A DNA stretch of 64,000 bases from Dyella sp. C9 (GCF_003332825.1 NZ_QIRF01000023.1:1-64000), one strand, 5' to 3'; counted from the stretch's first letter, positions 35,847-45,080 are shown. The notes: a model not told the origin generated them from the letters alone. Numbers and translations are program-made.

Positions 35847-38143
35847 TCGTTGGTCGGGCTGTTCGCCGAAGCGGGCTGGCTGAGTCGACCGACGATGGCA
35901 TCCAGCGCACGGTCGAAGAGAGCGGAGGATTCAAGCACACGTGCCGTGCCGTCGGCGAGTGCCGCAGCCAGTTCGTGCGGCGAGTAATCCGCCACCTTCA
36001 GGCCGCGGCGATTCACGAACAGGTAGCGTCCGCTCATCGGGCTGATCCACGACAGCTTGGCGCGCTCGATGGTCTCCGGGCCGGTGGTGAACTCCAGCCA
36101 GGTGCCGGGCTTGAGCTCGGCGACCAGACGCATCTCCGGGGTGTCGATGACTGGCTCGGGTTCCGGTTCGGAGCGGGCCAGTTCGGCTTCCGACTCAGCG
36201 ATCGGCTGGATGCTCTCGGGGATCGGCAGCGAGGTGGACTCCTCCACCGCCTGTACTTCCGCTTCCGGCACGGCTTCGCCGAGCTGGTGGCGGTAGTAGG
36301 TGTGCAGCTGCGCCAGCAGGCGATCGATGTCGCTTTCCTGGAAGGCGACATTGGCCAGGCCGCGACGCAGGGCGCGCTCGATGCCGGGCAGCATCTGGCG
36401 CAGCGCGCGACGCTCGTCCAGCGTGCGGGCCGGCTTGGTGCTGTCGATGAAGTCGTTGGCGAAGCGCAGCGCGTCGCGGAATTCGCTCGATTCCTCGCCC
36501 TGGCGCAGGATGGTCAGCACGAGGTAGTTGGCCCAGGCACGCGACAGGATGCCGTGGATCAGCGGCGGCAGGTTGTGCCCATCGATGCGCGTGAGGATCT
36601 CGCGCGCGGCGCGGCGGCGTGCCTGCTCGAGCTTCTCACGGCCGCGGGTGGACTCCGCCACGCGCTGCTCGGCCAGCTCGGCACGACGACGGCTGATGTC
36701 CTGGAATTCCTGCAGCTCGACACACAAGCGCTCGAAGATGGTGAGGTCGTCGTCGAAGTCCTGCAGCAGGCGGTCGACGATGGACTTGATCTTGTCGTGC
36801 AGGCGATGGTCGCGGTCGGATTCGGCCGACCAACCCTTGGCCGCGTCGGCCAGGTTGTCCAGCAGGCGGCGGGCCGGATGCTGACGGTGGGCGAACAGCT
36901 TGCGGTCGAGGATCGCGGCCTTGAGATAAGGAATCTGCAGGCGTGCCAGCAGGACCTGCATCTCGGTCGGCAGGTTGCGGTCCTCGAGGATGAACTCGAA
37001 CAGCATGCCGACCAGGTCGATGGTGTCCTCATCGATGGTCGATACCTGGCTGGGCTTTTCGCCGCGCAGCGAGCCGATCTGGGCCAGCAGGTGCTCCTTC
37101 AGTTGCTGCACTTCGCCGGCCAGTTCCATGGCATTGCCGGCATGGGCCGGCAGTTGCTGGTTGATGGCCGCCTGGCTCTGCAGCACGCTCAAGGCGCCGA
37201 TCAGCTCATTGGCGCTGGGCATCTGTATCGCCCCGGCGGGTACGCGAATGGCCGGTTCGGGGCCGGCGCGGCGCGCGCTGAACAGGGTGCGCAGGGTTTG
37301 CAGCAGTTCGTTGGAGGCTGCGCCTTCGTCTTCGGCGAGGAAGGCCCCGCCTTCGGTGGGTGCTGCGCCGGCATCGGCGCCGGCCATGGTGGCGGCATTG
37401 CCGGTGGCATGACGGGCGGAGCCGCCCGGCCGGGCCACTTCGTGGCGCAGCTGAGGCAGCACGCCGGCACGCACCAGCTCGCCGTTCACTTCCTGGTACA
37501 GCTCGTCCAGCGAGGCCAGCACGTAGCGATCGAACAGCTTGTAGATGATCAGCTTGACGCGCATCTCGGCGTTGAGCTCGCGCATCGCCTGGCGGAAAGC
37601 CTGTGACAGCGCGGAGGGGCCGACCGGATTGGTGGCGTCGTCGATCTTGATGCCGCCGTAGATCACCGACAGCCGCTGGTTGACGGCAAACAACTCGCGC
37701 GTGAGGCGCGTTTCGTTCTTGCCGATCATGCTGGTGATGGCCAGCGATTCTTCCAGCTCGTTGTCGGCGACCAGGGACAGCTCCACCGAGCCGATCGGCA
37801 GGGCGGGCGAACTCGGGCCGTTGCTGGTATTGCGGTAATTGGCAGCGAAGTCGGTCAGGTCGCGCGAGACCTGGGCCAGGAAGCTGCGCTCCACCATCGG
37901 GCGGCGCTTGCGCACTTCGCGCATGCCGTCGAAGTAGTGCATCTGCGCCGCGTTGTTTTCTGCCTTTTCGGCCAGGTCGAAGAGGGCGTCGTCGACATGC
38001 TCGAACATGCCGTTGATCAAGATCTGCAGGCGGCGGCCCGCGATGTCCCGGACGTTGTTCAAGAGGGCGCCTCCGCGCTCGCTGGAAGGGTCCAGGCGCT
38101 GGCTCAGGCTGACGATATTGGATGGTTCACTGGCGTCTTTCAT
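35843..38143 (-). CDS. Large DUF1631-domain cytoplasmic protein
   Basis: 766 residues, almost wholly helical, with no signal or membrane segments. It matches DUF1631 in length and features (RFANDFIDSTKPARTLDER, RALRRGLANVAFQESDIDRLLAQLH, and a C-terminal PilZ-like part ending with SPMSGRYLFVNRRGLKVADYS). The frame is open upstream to 38233, but ATG 38143 has AGGGGTG upstream. The C-terminal part resembles a PilZ-type beta barrel, so a link to signalling is possible but unproven. Translationally coupled to nadC. Confidence 0.85.
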   Translation of the reverse strand: MKDASEPSNIVSLSQRLDPSSERGGALLNNVRDIAGRRLQILINGMFEHVDDALFDLAEKAENNAAQMHYFDGMREVRKRRPMVERSFLAQVSRDLTDFAANYRNTSNGPSSPALPIGSVELSLVADNELEESLAITSMIGKNETRLTRELFAVNQRLSVIYGGIKIDDATNPVGPSALSQAFRQAMRELNAEMRVKLIIYKLFDRYVLASLDELYQEVNGELVRAGVLPQLRHEVARPGGSARHATGNAATMAGADAGAAPTEGGAFLAEDEGAASNELLQTLRTLFSARRAGPEPAIRVPAGAIQMPSANELIGALSVLQSQAAINQQLPAHAGNAMELAGEVQQLKEHLLAQIGSLRGEKPSQVSTIDEDTIDLVGMLFEFILEDRNLPTEMQVLLARLQIPYLKAAILDRKLFAHRQHPARRLLDNLADAAKGWSAESDRDHRLHDKIKSIVDRLLQDFDDDLTIFERLCVELQEFQDISRRRAELAEQRVAESTRGREKLEQARRRAAREILTRIDGHNLPPLIHGILSRAWANYLVLTILRQGEESSEFRDALRFANDFIDSTKPARTLDERRALRQMLPGIERALRRGLANVAFQESDIDRLLAQLHTYYRHQLGEAVPEAEVQAVEESTSLPIPESIQPIAESEAELARSEPEPEPVIDTPEMRLVAELKPGTWLEFTTGPETIERAKLSWISPMSGRYLFVNRRGLKVADYSPHELAAALADGTARVLESSALFDRALDAIVGRLSQPASANSPTNE

Positions 38144-38304
38144 CGCCACACCCCTGAAGTGATGCCGACGTGCGTTCAGCCCATTCCGACAATACGCATC
38201 GCTACAATAAGGTAAAGCCCGGCGCGCTGTCATGCGCCGCTTCGATATATGTCGACGCGTTCACAGGGGGCGTAGGGTTTTGCGGTGAGTTGCTTGACCG
38301 AAGC

Positions 38305-38577
38305 TTACGCGGCGGCCGGGAAATCCCTGAGCTGGAGGGTGCCGATGCCCTCCTCGGGCAGCATCACCGGGATGCCGTCCTCGACCCGGTAGATCACCTT
38401 GCGGTCGGTGGTGATCAGCCCTTCGGAAAGGGCGGTTTTGACCGGGGCGCCCGCCACGCTCTGCACCTGGCCGGAGCCGATCGCGGCATTGACGGCCTCC
38501 AGTTCGGAGCGGCTCAGGGGACGGACAGGGGCCTTGCTGACCGGGCAGCAGAGGATGTCGAGCAGGCGTTTATCCAT
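38305..38577 (-). CDS. Trm112-family small protein
   Basis: 90 residues starting MDKRLLDILCCPVSKAPV, the zinc-finger-like N-terminus of bacterial Trm112 (YcaR) proteins, and ending with YRVEDGIPVMLPEEG. It is longer than typical 60-residue YcaR because of an insertion in the middle (about residues 25-50). Proteins of this family activate methyltransferases or act with kdsB/lpxK operons; the partner here is unknown. Divergent from purE with 65 bp between starts. Confidence 0.88.
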   Translation of the reverse strand: MDKRLLDILCCPVSKAPVRPLSRSELEAVNAAIGSGQVQSVAGAPVKTALSEGLITTDRKVIYRVEDGIPVMLPEEGIGTLQLRDFPAAA

Positions 38578-38642
38578 GGGGAGCGGGATCGTGCCGAAAC
38601 GCGGAAAGTCCGTACAATAACCCCTTTTGGATGGCTTGGGTC

Positions 38643-39146
38643 ATGACGTCGACTTCCCTCCCGCCGCGCGTGGGTGTTGTGATGGGCTCCCGTTCCGACT
38701 GGGAGACCATGGAGCACGCGGCCAACGCACTGGCCGAACTGGGCATCGCGCACGAAGTTCAGGTGGTGTCGGCCCATCGCACCCCGGCCCTGTTGTTCAA
38801 GTACGCCGAGGAGGCGGTGGGGCGCGGCATCCAGGTGATCATCGCCGGTGCCGGTGGCGCTGCACACCTGCCGGGCATGCTGGCCGCCAAGACCCGCCTG
38901 CCGGTGTTCGGCGTACCGGTGCAGTCCAAGGCACTCAACGGCATGGACTCGCTGCTGTCGATCGCGCAGATGCCGGCCGGCATCCCCGTGGGCACGCTGG
39001 CCATTGGCCGTGCCGGCGCCGTCAATGCCGGCCTGCTGGCCGCCGCGGTGCTGGCGCTGCATGACGAGTCGCTGGCCAAGGCGCTGGACGCCTACCGCGC
39101 ACGCCAGACCCAGAGCGTGCTCGACTATCCGGACCCGCGCGCGTGA
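38643..39146 (+). CDS. purE: N5-carboxyaminoimidazole ribonucleotide mutase
   Basis: 167 residues with GVVMGSRSDWETM, VVSAHRTPALLFKYAEEA, AGAGGAAHLPGMLAAKT and the active-site His in AHRTP. It isomerises N5-CAIR to CAIR in purine synthesis. ATG 38643 is used; an in-frame ATG at 38631 is possible, and neither has a clear ribosome site. The stop overlaps the purK start. Confidence 0.95.
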   Translation: MTSTSLPPRVGVVMGSRSDWETMEHAANALAELGIAHEVQVVSAHRTPALLFKYAEEAVGRGIQVIIAGAGGAAHLPGMLAAKTRLPVFGVPVQSKALNGMDSLLSIAQMPAGIPVGTLAIGRAGAVNAGLLAAAVLALHDESLAKALDAYRARQTQSVLDYPDPRA

Positions 39147-40297
39147 CCGCCCGTCGCCAGCCCGTGCTTGGTATCCTCGGTGGTGGCCAGCTCGCCCGCA
39201 TGCTGGCGCTTGCCGGGGCACCGCTGGGGGTGAAGACCCTGGTCGTGGACAGTGCCGTCGACGCCTGCGCCGGACAGGTGGCCCCCCTGGTGGTGGCTGA
39301 CTGGACCGACTACGAGGCCCTGGAGCATTTCGCCGCCCAGGTGGACGTGGTCACCTTCGATTTCGAGAACGTGCCGGCCGAGACCGCGCATCGCCTGGCC
39401 AAGCGCGTGTCGGTATTCCCGGCGCCGCGGGCGCTGGCGGTGGCGCAGGACCGGCTGGCCGAGAAGATGCTGTTCCGCGAATGCGGGCTGCATACGCCCG
39501 ATTTCAGGGCGGTCGATACCCGCGAGGACCTGGATCGCGCACTCGCCGCCATCGGCGCCCCGGCCATCCTCAAGACACGCCGCCTGGGTTATGACGGCAA
39601 GGGCCAGTTCCGCATCCGCAGCCTGGCGGACGCCGATGCCGCCTGGGCTGCGCTGGGAGCACAGGCCACGGCCCACGGCCTGATCCTCGAAGCCTTCGTG
39701 CCGTTTGACCGCGAGCTCTCGGTGATCGCCGTACGGGGCCGCGATGGCGAGTTCCGCACCTGGCCGCTGACCCAGAACTGGCACACCGACGGCGTGCTTT
39801 CACTCAGCCTGGCACCGGCGCCGGATATCGCTTCGCTGCAGGAGCGCGCCACCCAGCTGGCCAGCACCCTGGCTGAGAAGCTCGATTACGTTGGCGTGTT
39901 CGCGCTGGAGTTGTTCGTCAAGGACGGCCAACTGCTCGGCAACGAGATGGCGCCGCGCGTGCACAACTCGGGGCACTGGACCATCGAAGGTGCGTTGACC
40001 AGCCAGTTCGAGAACCATGTGCGCGCCGTGCTCGGCCTGCCGCTGGGGGATACCTCGGCGCGCGGGCTCTCGGCCATGTTCAACTGGATCGGCGAGCTGC
40101 CCGACGCCGCGCCGGTGCTCGAGGCCGTGGATGCGCACTGGCACGACTACGGCAAGCAGCCGCGGCCGGGTCGCAAGGTGGGGCATGCGACGGTGTGCGC
40201 GCCGGATGCGGCTGCCCTGGTCGAGCGGCTGGCCGGTATCGCCCATGCGCTTGGGCGTGACCAGCAGGCTGGCCCGGCGATCGGCGAGCTGCGCTAA
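39143..40297 (+). CDS. purK: N5-carboxyaminoimidazole ribonucleotide synthase
   Basis: 384 residues, an ATP-grasp enzyme with GILGGGQLARMLALAG, DFENVPAE, KTRRLGYDGKGQFRI and VELFVKDG-type segments (seen as ALELFVKDGQLLGNEMAPRVHNSGH). It makes N5-CAIR from AIR, ATP and bicarbonate and passes it to PurE. It starts at GTG 39143, which overlaps the purE TGA by 4 bp. Confidence 0.95.
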   Translation: MTARRQPVLGILGGGQLARMLALAGAPLGVKTLVVDSAVDACAGQVAPLVVADWTDYEALEHFAAQVDVVTFDFENVPAETAHRLAKRVSVFPAPRALAVAQDRLAEKMLFRECGLHTPDFRAVDTREDLDRALAAIGAPAILKTRRLGYDGKGQFRIRSLADADAAWAALGAQATAHGLILEAFVPFDRELSVIAVRGRDGEFRTWPLTQNWHTDGVLSLSLAPAPDIASLQERATQLASTLAEKLDYVGVFALELFVKDGQLLGNEMAPRVHNSGHWTIEGALTSQFENHVRAVLGLPLGDTSARGLSAMFNWIGELPDAAPVLEAVDAHWHDYGKQPRPGRKVGHATVCAPDAAALVERLAGIAHALGRDQQAGPAIGELR

Positions 40298-40407
40298 AGG
40301 TTCGGGTACCCCGGTGACCGCGCTTCCTGGTCGCGATCCGGGGTGCGGCGTCACCGCTACGCAGGCTCGCGCACTCAGGGTGCGCTCCTGCAGATGGCGC
40401 GGATAAG

Positions 40408-40433
40408 AAAACGGGGCCCAAGGGCCCCGTTTT
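40408..40433. terminator. Bidirectional terminator between purK and sodB
   Basis: AAAACGGGGCCC (40408-40419) and GGGCCCCGTTTT (40422-40433) form a 12-bp stem. It serves convergent genes on both strands. Confidence 0.88.
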
Positions 40434-40455
40434 CGTTGCGCCATGATGCCGGGAA

Positions 40456-41034
40456 TCAGGCCAGGTTCTTGGCCGCGAAGTCCCAGTTCACCAGGTTCCA
40501 GAACGCCTCGATGTACTTCGGACGGGCGTTGCGGTAGTCGATGTAATAGGCGTGTTCCCACACGTCGCAGGTCAGCAGCGGCTTGTCGCTGCCGGTGATC
40601 GGCGTGGCGGCGTTGGAGGTGTTGACGATGCCGAGCGAGCCGTCCGGACGCTGCACCAGCCAGGTCCAGCCGGAACCGAAGTTGCCGACGGCCGACTTGG
40701 TGAACTCTTCCTTGAACTTCTCCACCGAGCCGAAGGCCTTGGTGATGGCGTCGGCCAGCTTGCCGGTCGGCTCCTTGCCGCCCTTCGGGCTGAGGGAGTT
40801 CCAGTAGAAGGTGTGGTTCCAGACCTGGGCGGCGTTGTTGAACACGCCACCGGAGGACTTCTTGATGATGTCTTCCAGCGCGGCGTTCTCGAACTCGGTG
40901 CCCTTGATCAGGTTGTTGAGGTTGGTCACGTAGGCCTGGTGGTGCTTGCCATAGTGATATTCCAGCGTTTCGGCCGAGATGTTCGGCTCGAGCGCGTTCT
41001 TTTCATAGGGCAGGGGGGGGAGTTCGATCGCCAT
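40456..41034 (-). CDS. sodB: Iron (or manganese) superoxide dismutase
   Basis: 192 residues. The metal ligands lie in YHYGKHHQAYV, WNHTFYWNSL and DVWEHAYYIDYRN. FNNAAQVWNHTFYW and GSGWTWLVQ match the iron form, though metal use cannot be settled by eye. It dismutates superoxide in the cytoplasm. The frame extends upstream to 41106, but ATG 41034 (MAIELPPLPYEKNAL) is the normal start, with AGGAGCC-like sequence before it. Confidence 0.95.
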   Translation of the reverse strand: MAIELPPLPYEKNALEPNISAETLEYHYGKHHQAYVTNLNNLIKGTEFENAALEDIIKKSSGGVFNNAAQVWNHTFYWNSLSPKGGKEPTGKLADAITKAFGSVEKFKEEFTKSAVGNFGSGWTWLVQRPDGSLGIVNTSNAATPITGSDKPLLTCDVWEHAYYIDYRNARPKYIEAFWNLVNWDFAAKNLA

Positions 41035-41157
41035 GATATGGCTCCTGGGCGTTGGCTGAGGAAAGGAGTCGCGGGCGTGGCCGCAGGTGGGCGGCCAGCG
41101 ATGCACGACTGATACACTACCGATCTAAGCGCATTGTAATGATGAATGGCCAGACTT

Positions 41158-41481
41158 ATGGATGTTAACGAGCGAATCAAGGCCGTGCTGTCCGAACACG
41201 CCATCGTGCTCTTCATGAAGGGCACGCCGCAGTTCCCCATGTGCGGCTTTTCCAGTCGCGCAGCACAGGCGCTGAAGGATGCGGGTGCACAATTCCACGC
41301 CGTCAACGTGCTGGCCGACCCGGAGGTGCGCGCGGCATTGCCGCACTACGCCAACTGGCCGCCCTTTCCGCAGCTGTTCATCCAGGGCGAATTGATCGGA
41401 GGCTGCGACATCGTCGAAGACCTCAAGGCCTCCGGTGAACTGGCCCGCATGGCTGCCGACGTCGCGGGGGCCGATTCCTGA
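41158..41481 (+). CDS. grxD: Monothiol glutaredoxin (Grx4 type)
   Basis: 107 residues with the CGFS active site in FPMCGFSSRAAQAL, KGTPQFP and NWPPFPQLFIQGELIGGCDIV. Such proteins bind a 2Fe-2S cluster and carry it to target proteins. ATG 41158 gives the family-like N-terminus MDVNERIKAVL; ATG 41146 is an alternative. The stop overlaps the next gene by one base. Confidence 0.95.
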   Translation: MDVNERIKAVLSEHAIVLFMKGTPQFPMCGFSSRAAQALKDAGAQFHAVNVLADPEVRAALPHYANWPPFPQLFIQGELIGGCDIVEDLKASGELARMAADVAGADS

Positions 41482-42251
41482 TGGCGCTGCCGCTTGCACG
41501 ACTGCCCGCGGGCTGGGCACCCGCGGCCGATACCTTGGACGGCCGCGTGGTTCTGGTCACCGGCGCCTACGGTGGCCTCGGCGCCGCCGTCGCCCGTGCC
41601 GCCGCTGCGGCGGGCGCGACCGTCGTCATCACCGGACGACGCAAGCGTCAGCTGGAGCAGCTCTACGACGCGATGGTGTCCGAAGGCCTTGCCGAGCCGG
41701 TGATTCATCCGCTCGACATGGAGGTGGCGACGCCGCGCGACTACGAGGCGCTTGCCGACGGACTGGCGCGTGATTTCGGGCGGCTGGACGGCATCGTGCA
41801 TGCTGCGGCGAGTTTCAACGGGCTCACGCCATTGGCGATGCACAAGCCCGATGACTGGTTGCGCGCCTTGCACGTCAATGTGTCGGCGCCGTTCGCGTTG
41901 ACCCAGGCGTGCACGCCGCTGCTCAGCCAGGCGCAGGACAGTGCCGTGGTGTTCGTGCTCGACGACCCTTCGTTGGTGCAGCGTGCGCACTGGGGTGGCT
42001 ACGGCGTATCCAAGGCCGCGCTCGAACGCTACGTCGCGATCCTGCACCAGGAAACCGAGGCGAGTGCGCTGCGTGCGCATGCCTTGTTGCCGGGCCCGAT
42101 GCGCACCACCCTGCGGCGCGAGGCCTATTTCGGCGAAGACACCACCATGCAGCCCCTGCCCGATGCGACGGCCGCCGCCGCGGTCTATCTGCTGGGTGCG
42201 CAGGGCGTGGTCGCGCGCGGCGCGGCGCTCGACCTGCGGCCTCAGGCATGA
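41481..42251 (+). CDS. SDR-family NAD(P)-dependent oxidoreductase (YciK-like)
   Basis: 256 residues with the nucleotide-binding motif VTGAYGGLGAAVA, HAAASFNGLTPL and the catalytic YxxxK in WGGYGVSKAALERY. The usual catalytic Ser before it appears replaced (VVFVLDDPSLVQ), as in YciK-type SDRs. Substrate unknown. It overlaps grxD by one base (TGATG), so the two are coupled. Confidence 0.88.
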   Translation: MALPLARLPAGWAPAADTLDGRVVLVTGAYGGLGAAVARAAAAAGATVVITGRRKRQLEQLYDAMVSEGLAEPVIHPLDMEVATPRDYEALADGLARDFGRLDGIVHAAASFNGLTPLAMHKPDDWLRALHVNVSAPFALTQACTPLLSQAQDSAVVFVLDDPSLVQRAHWGGYGVSKAALERYVAILHQETEASALRAHALLPGPMRTTLRREAYFGEDTTMQPLPDATAAAAVYLLGAQGVVARGAALDLRPQA

Positions 42252-42275
42252 CGGCGCGACAGGGGAAGTACTGAG

Positions 42276-42887
42276 ATGGAAACGCAGATGACCACGCTGT
42301 CGGCGGCGATCCTGCTGTTCCTGATCATGGATCCGCTGGGCAATATCCCGATCTTCCTCAGCCTGCTCAAGGATGTGGCGCCCAAGCGGCGCCGCTTCGT
42401 GATGATCCGCGAGCTGCTGATCGCGCTGGCGGTGCTGCTGGGCTTTTTGATGGGTGGCCAGCTCATCCTGAAGCTGCTGCAGTTGCGCCAGGAGTCGATC
42501 AGCATCGCCGGTGGCATCGTGCTGTTCCTGATCGGCATCCGCATGGTGTTTCCGCCGGCCGACGGTGGCGGCATCTTTGGCAAGCCGGGCGAGGGCGAGC
42601 CGTTCATCGTGCCGATGGCCATTCCCGGCGTGGCCGGTCCCTCGGCGATGGCCGCACTGCTGCTGCTCACCAATACGCAGCCGGGACGCACCGCCGACTG
42701 GGCGATCGCCCTGCTGGGTGCCTGGCTGGCCACCTCGGTGATCCTGCTGTGTTCCACTTATCTGTTCCGCTGGCTGGGTGAAAGCGTGCTCACCGCGCTG
42801 GAACGCGTGATGGGCATGCTGCTCATCGCCTTGTCGGTGCAGATGTTCCTCGGTGGCGTGGCCGCCTACCTGCATCTGGCGATTTGA
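42276..42887 (+). CDS. MarC/NAAT-family multipass membrane protein (YhgN-like)
   Basis: 203 residues with six membrane helices. FLIMDPLGNIPIFLSLL is the family signature, and a second similar region is PFIVPMAIPGVAGPSAMAAL. MarC proteins have no firmly assigned function despite their name. It follows the SDR gene by 24 bp, probably in the same transcript. Confidence 0.9.
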   Translation: METQMTTLSAAILLFLIMDPLGNIPIFLSLLKDVAPKRRRFVMIRELLIALAVLLGFLMGGQLILKLLQLRQESISIAGGIVLFLIGIRMVFPPADGGGIFGKPGEGEPFIVPMAIPGVAGPSAMAALLLLTNTQPGRTADWAIALLGAWLATSVILLCSTYLFRWLGESVLTALERVMGMLLIALSVQMFLGGVAAYLHLAI

Positions 42888-43065
42888 CGCTTTCTTCATG
42901 ATGGCCCGCGTGCGCCGCCGCTAGCGGCGCGCGCCGCTGCGGCGTGCCCGGCATGAAGGGTGCAGCCCGTGGCGCAATGACGCTCACGTGATCTTTCGGT
43001 CCTTTCCGCATAACCTTGCTGTCATAATCCGCGACCAGCATTGGGGTAAATCCCAGGAGGCGGTC

Positions 43066-44775
43066 ATGCTCAGCGTTGAACAGACCCTCACCGAACGTCT
43101 GCCATGGTTGGCACAACATCCCCTGATCCGTCGCCCCGTCGCCGGAATGCTGGGCCGACTGGCCGATGAGGATGGCTTCAACCGTACGCTGACGGCGTTG
43201 GGGGAGGCCGAGGGCTTCGACTTCGTCGAACGCTCACTCGACTTGCTTGGCGTCAGCTACTACGCCAATCCGCGCGAGCGCGAAAACATTCCCGTCGAGG
43301 GCGGCGTGCTGATCGTCGCCAATCACCCGCTGGGCATGATGGACGCGTTGGCGCTGTTGCAGCTGGTGGGCTCGGTGCGCAGCGACGTGCGTATCCTCGC
43401 CAACGACTGGCTGATGTCCATCGACCAGCTGCACAAACTGCTGCTGCCGGTGGATGTGTTCGGCAAGGGTGCGGCCTCGCGCATGCGCGACATCTATCGC
43501 GCCCTCGACAACGGCGAGGCCCTGATCGTGTTCCCGGCCGGCGAAGTGTCGCGCGTACGTCCGGCGGGTGTGAGCGATGGCCGCTGGTCCGACGGTTTTG
43601 CGCGGCTGGCGTTGCACAGTCGCGCGCCGGTGCTGCCGATCCATGTGGCGGCCCGCAATTCGGCCATGTTCTACGGCATTTCCATGCTGGCCAAGCCGCT
43701 GAGCACGGCCATGTTGCCGCGCGAGGCGATTTCGCCGGTGAGCAGGCGCATCGGCTTCAGCGTAGGCGCGCTGGTGGGGGCCGAGGAGCTGGAGCAGCGC
43801 AGCGGTGGCTCGACCCAGCGTGCCGCCAAGCTGATGCGTCGCCACGTCTACAGGGTCGGCCGGCATCGCGGCCTGATCTTCGGCGGCCAGGCACCGCTGG
43901 CGCACCCGGAGCCTACCGAACGCGTGGTCGCCGAGTTGCAGGGGCAGGCCGAAAAGCTGGCCGACCTCAACGACGGCAAGCAGGTGCTGCTGTTCAAGGG
44001 CACATCCGACAGCGCTGTGCTGCGAGAAATCGGCCGCCTGCGCGAGCTCACCTTCCGCAAGGTGGGCGAGGGCACCGGTGCTCGCCGTGACCTGGACATC
44101 TACGACCCGCACTACGAGCACCTGGTGCTGTGGGACCCCAAGGCGCTGCGCATCGTCGGCTCCTATCGTTTTGGCCACGGCGGACGCCTGATCGCGGAGC
44201 GGGGCATGTCGGCCCTGTATACCTCCAGCCTGTTCAATTATTCGCCCGCACTGGAGTCGCGCCTGGCGCAGGGCCTGGAGCTGGGCCGCAGCTTCATTGC
44301 GCCGGCGTACTGGCGTTCGCGTGCGCTGGACCAGCTGTGGCAGGGCATTGGCCTGTACTTGCAGCGCCATCCCGAGCTGCGCTACCTGTTTGGCCCGGTG
44401 AGCATGTCGGTGAGCCTGCCGCGCGAAGCGCGTGAATGGATCGCCGCGGCCCACCAGCATTACTTCGGGGCTCCCGGTCTCGCGTCGGCCCGTCAGCCCT
44501 TCGTGATTTCCCCGGCGGTGGTCGACCTGGTGCGCGGGGCACTGGCCGGGCTGGATCCGGCCGCAGGGCTGGGCAAGCTCAAGCATCATCTGGATGCGCT
44601 GGGCGTGAGCCTGCCGGTGCTGTACCGCCAGTACGTCGACCTGGTGGAGCCGGAGGGCGTGCAGTTCCTCGACTTTGGCGAGGATCCGGGCTTTTCGGGC
44701 TGCGTGGACGGCCTGGTCATGCTCGACCTGGCCACGCTCAAGCCCGCCAAACGCGCCCGGTACCTGGGCAAGTAA
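43066..44775 (+). CDS. Two-domain acyltransferase (PlsC-like plus GNAT-like), resembling OlsF
   Basis: 569 residues. The N-terminal half (about 60-270) is a lysophospholipid-acyltransferase domain with His87 and Asp93 in ANHPLGMMDAL, an HX5D variant, and FPAGEVSRVRP. The C-terminal half (about 310-560) looks like the N-acyl GNAT domain of OlsB-type proteins (LRELTFRKVGEGTG, LVLWDPKALRIVGSYRFGHG, RSFIAPAYWRSRALDQLW). The fusion matches OlsF, which makes ornithine lipid in Serratia. A perfect AGGAGG (43055-43060) fixes the start. Amino-acid acceptor not established. Confidence 0.85.
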   Translation: MLSVEQTLTERLPWLAQHPLIRRPVAGMLGRLADEDGFNRTLTALGEAEGFDFVERSLDLLGVSYYANPRERENIPVEGGVLIVANHPLGMMDALALLQLVGSVRSDVRILANDWLMSIDQLHKLLLPVDVFGKGAASRMRDIYRALDNGEALIVFPAGEVSRVRPAGVSDGRWSDGFARLALHSRAPVLPIHVAARNSAMFYGISMLAKPLSTAMLPREAISPVSRRIGFSVGALVGAEELEQRSGGSTQRAAKLMRRHVYRVGRHRGLIFGGQAPLAHPEPTERVVAELQGQAEKLADLNDGKQVLLFKGTSDSAVLREIGRLRELTFRKVGEGTGARRDLDIYDPHYEHLVLWDPKALRIVGSYRFGHGGRLIAERGMSALYTSSLFNYSPALESRLAQGLELGRSFIAPAYWRSRALDQLWQGIGLYLQRHPELRYLFGPVSMSVSLPREAREWIAAAHQHYFGAPGLASARQPFVISPAVVDLVRGALAGLDPAAGLGKLKHHLDALGVSLPVLYRQYVDLVEPEGVQFLDFGEDPGFSGCVDGLVMLDLATLKPAKRARYLGK

Positions 44776-44918
44776 ATACCGATTGCGGATGTCCGGTCCG
44801 ACGGAGCCTTGCGGCTCACCGCAGGTTTGGTGGTGGCCGGCGGCGTGGGTTATTTCGGACCCGATCTCCCGATTTTTTGATACGCGTGATTGGTCGGTAA
44901 ATTTCTTGTAAAATAGTT

Positions 44919-45030
44919 ATGCAAACCTTAGCGGACTGGCTGGCGTGCAAGGGGCACAAAGCAGTACCGGCCAGTAGCGTCAACTGATTTTTTTTCGATT
45001 TTCACCCGACCTGACCGGTCGGGTTTTTTT
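44919..45030 (+). ncRNA. Candidate small structured RNA (or long 3' UTR) ending in an intrinsic terminator
   Basis: AT-rich sequence TTGTAAAATAGTTATG (44906-44921) could be a promoter. It is followed by a fold with arms ACTGGC (44935-44940) and GCCAGT (44970-44975), inner arms GTGC and GCAC, and a T8 run (44988-44995), and ends in a strong terminator. A 22-codon frame also spans 44919-44987. No known RNA family was recognised. It could instead be the tail of the upstream gene transcript. Confidence 0.35.
45005..45030 (+). terminator. Intrinsic terminator
   Basis: CCCGACC (45005-45011) and GGTCGGG (45017-45023) form a 7-bp stem with a 5-nt loop, followed by seven T (45024-45030). Confidence 0.88.
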
Positions 45031-45050
45031 ACGCCCGGAGGAATCGTTTA

Positions 45051-45080
45051 AAATTACGTTAAACGGTAAGAAATTACGTT
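45051..45080 (+). promoter_or_regulatory. Tandem AAATTACGTT repeats upstream of a TonB-dependent receptor
   Basis: Two identical copies of AAATTACGTT at 45051-45060 and 45071-45080 start exactly 20 bp apart, about two helical turns. This is a typical layout for a regulator binding site. The regulator is unknown. Confidence 0.45.
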
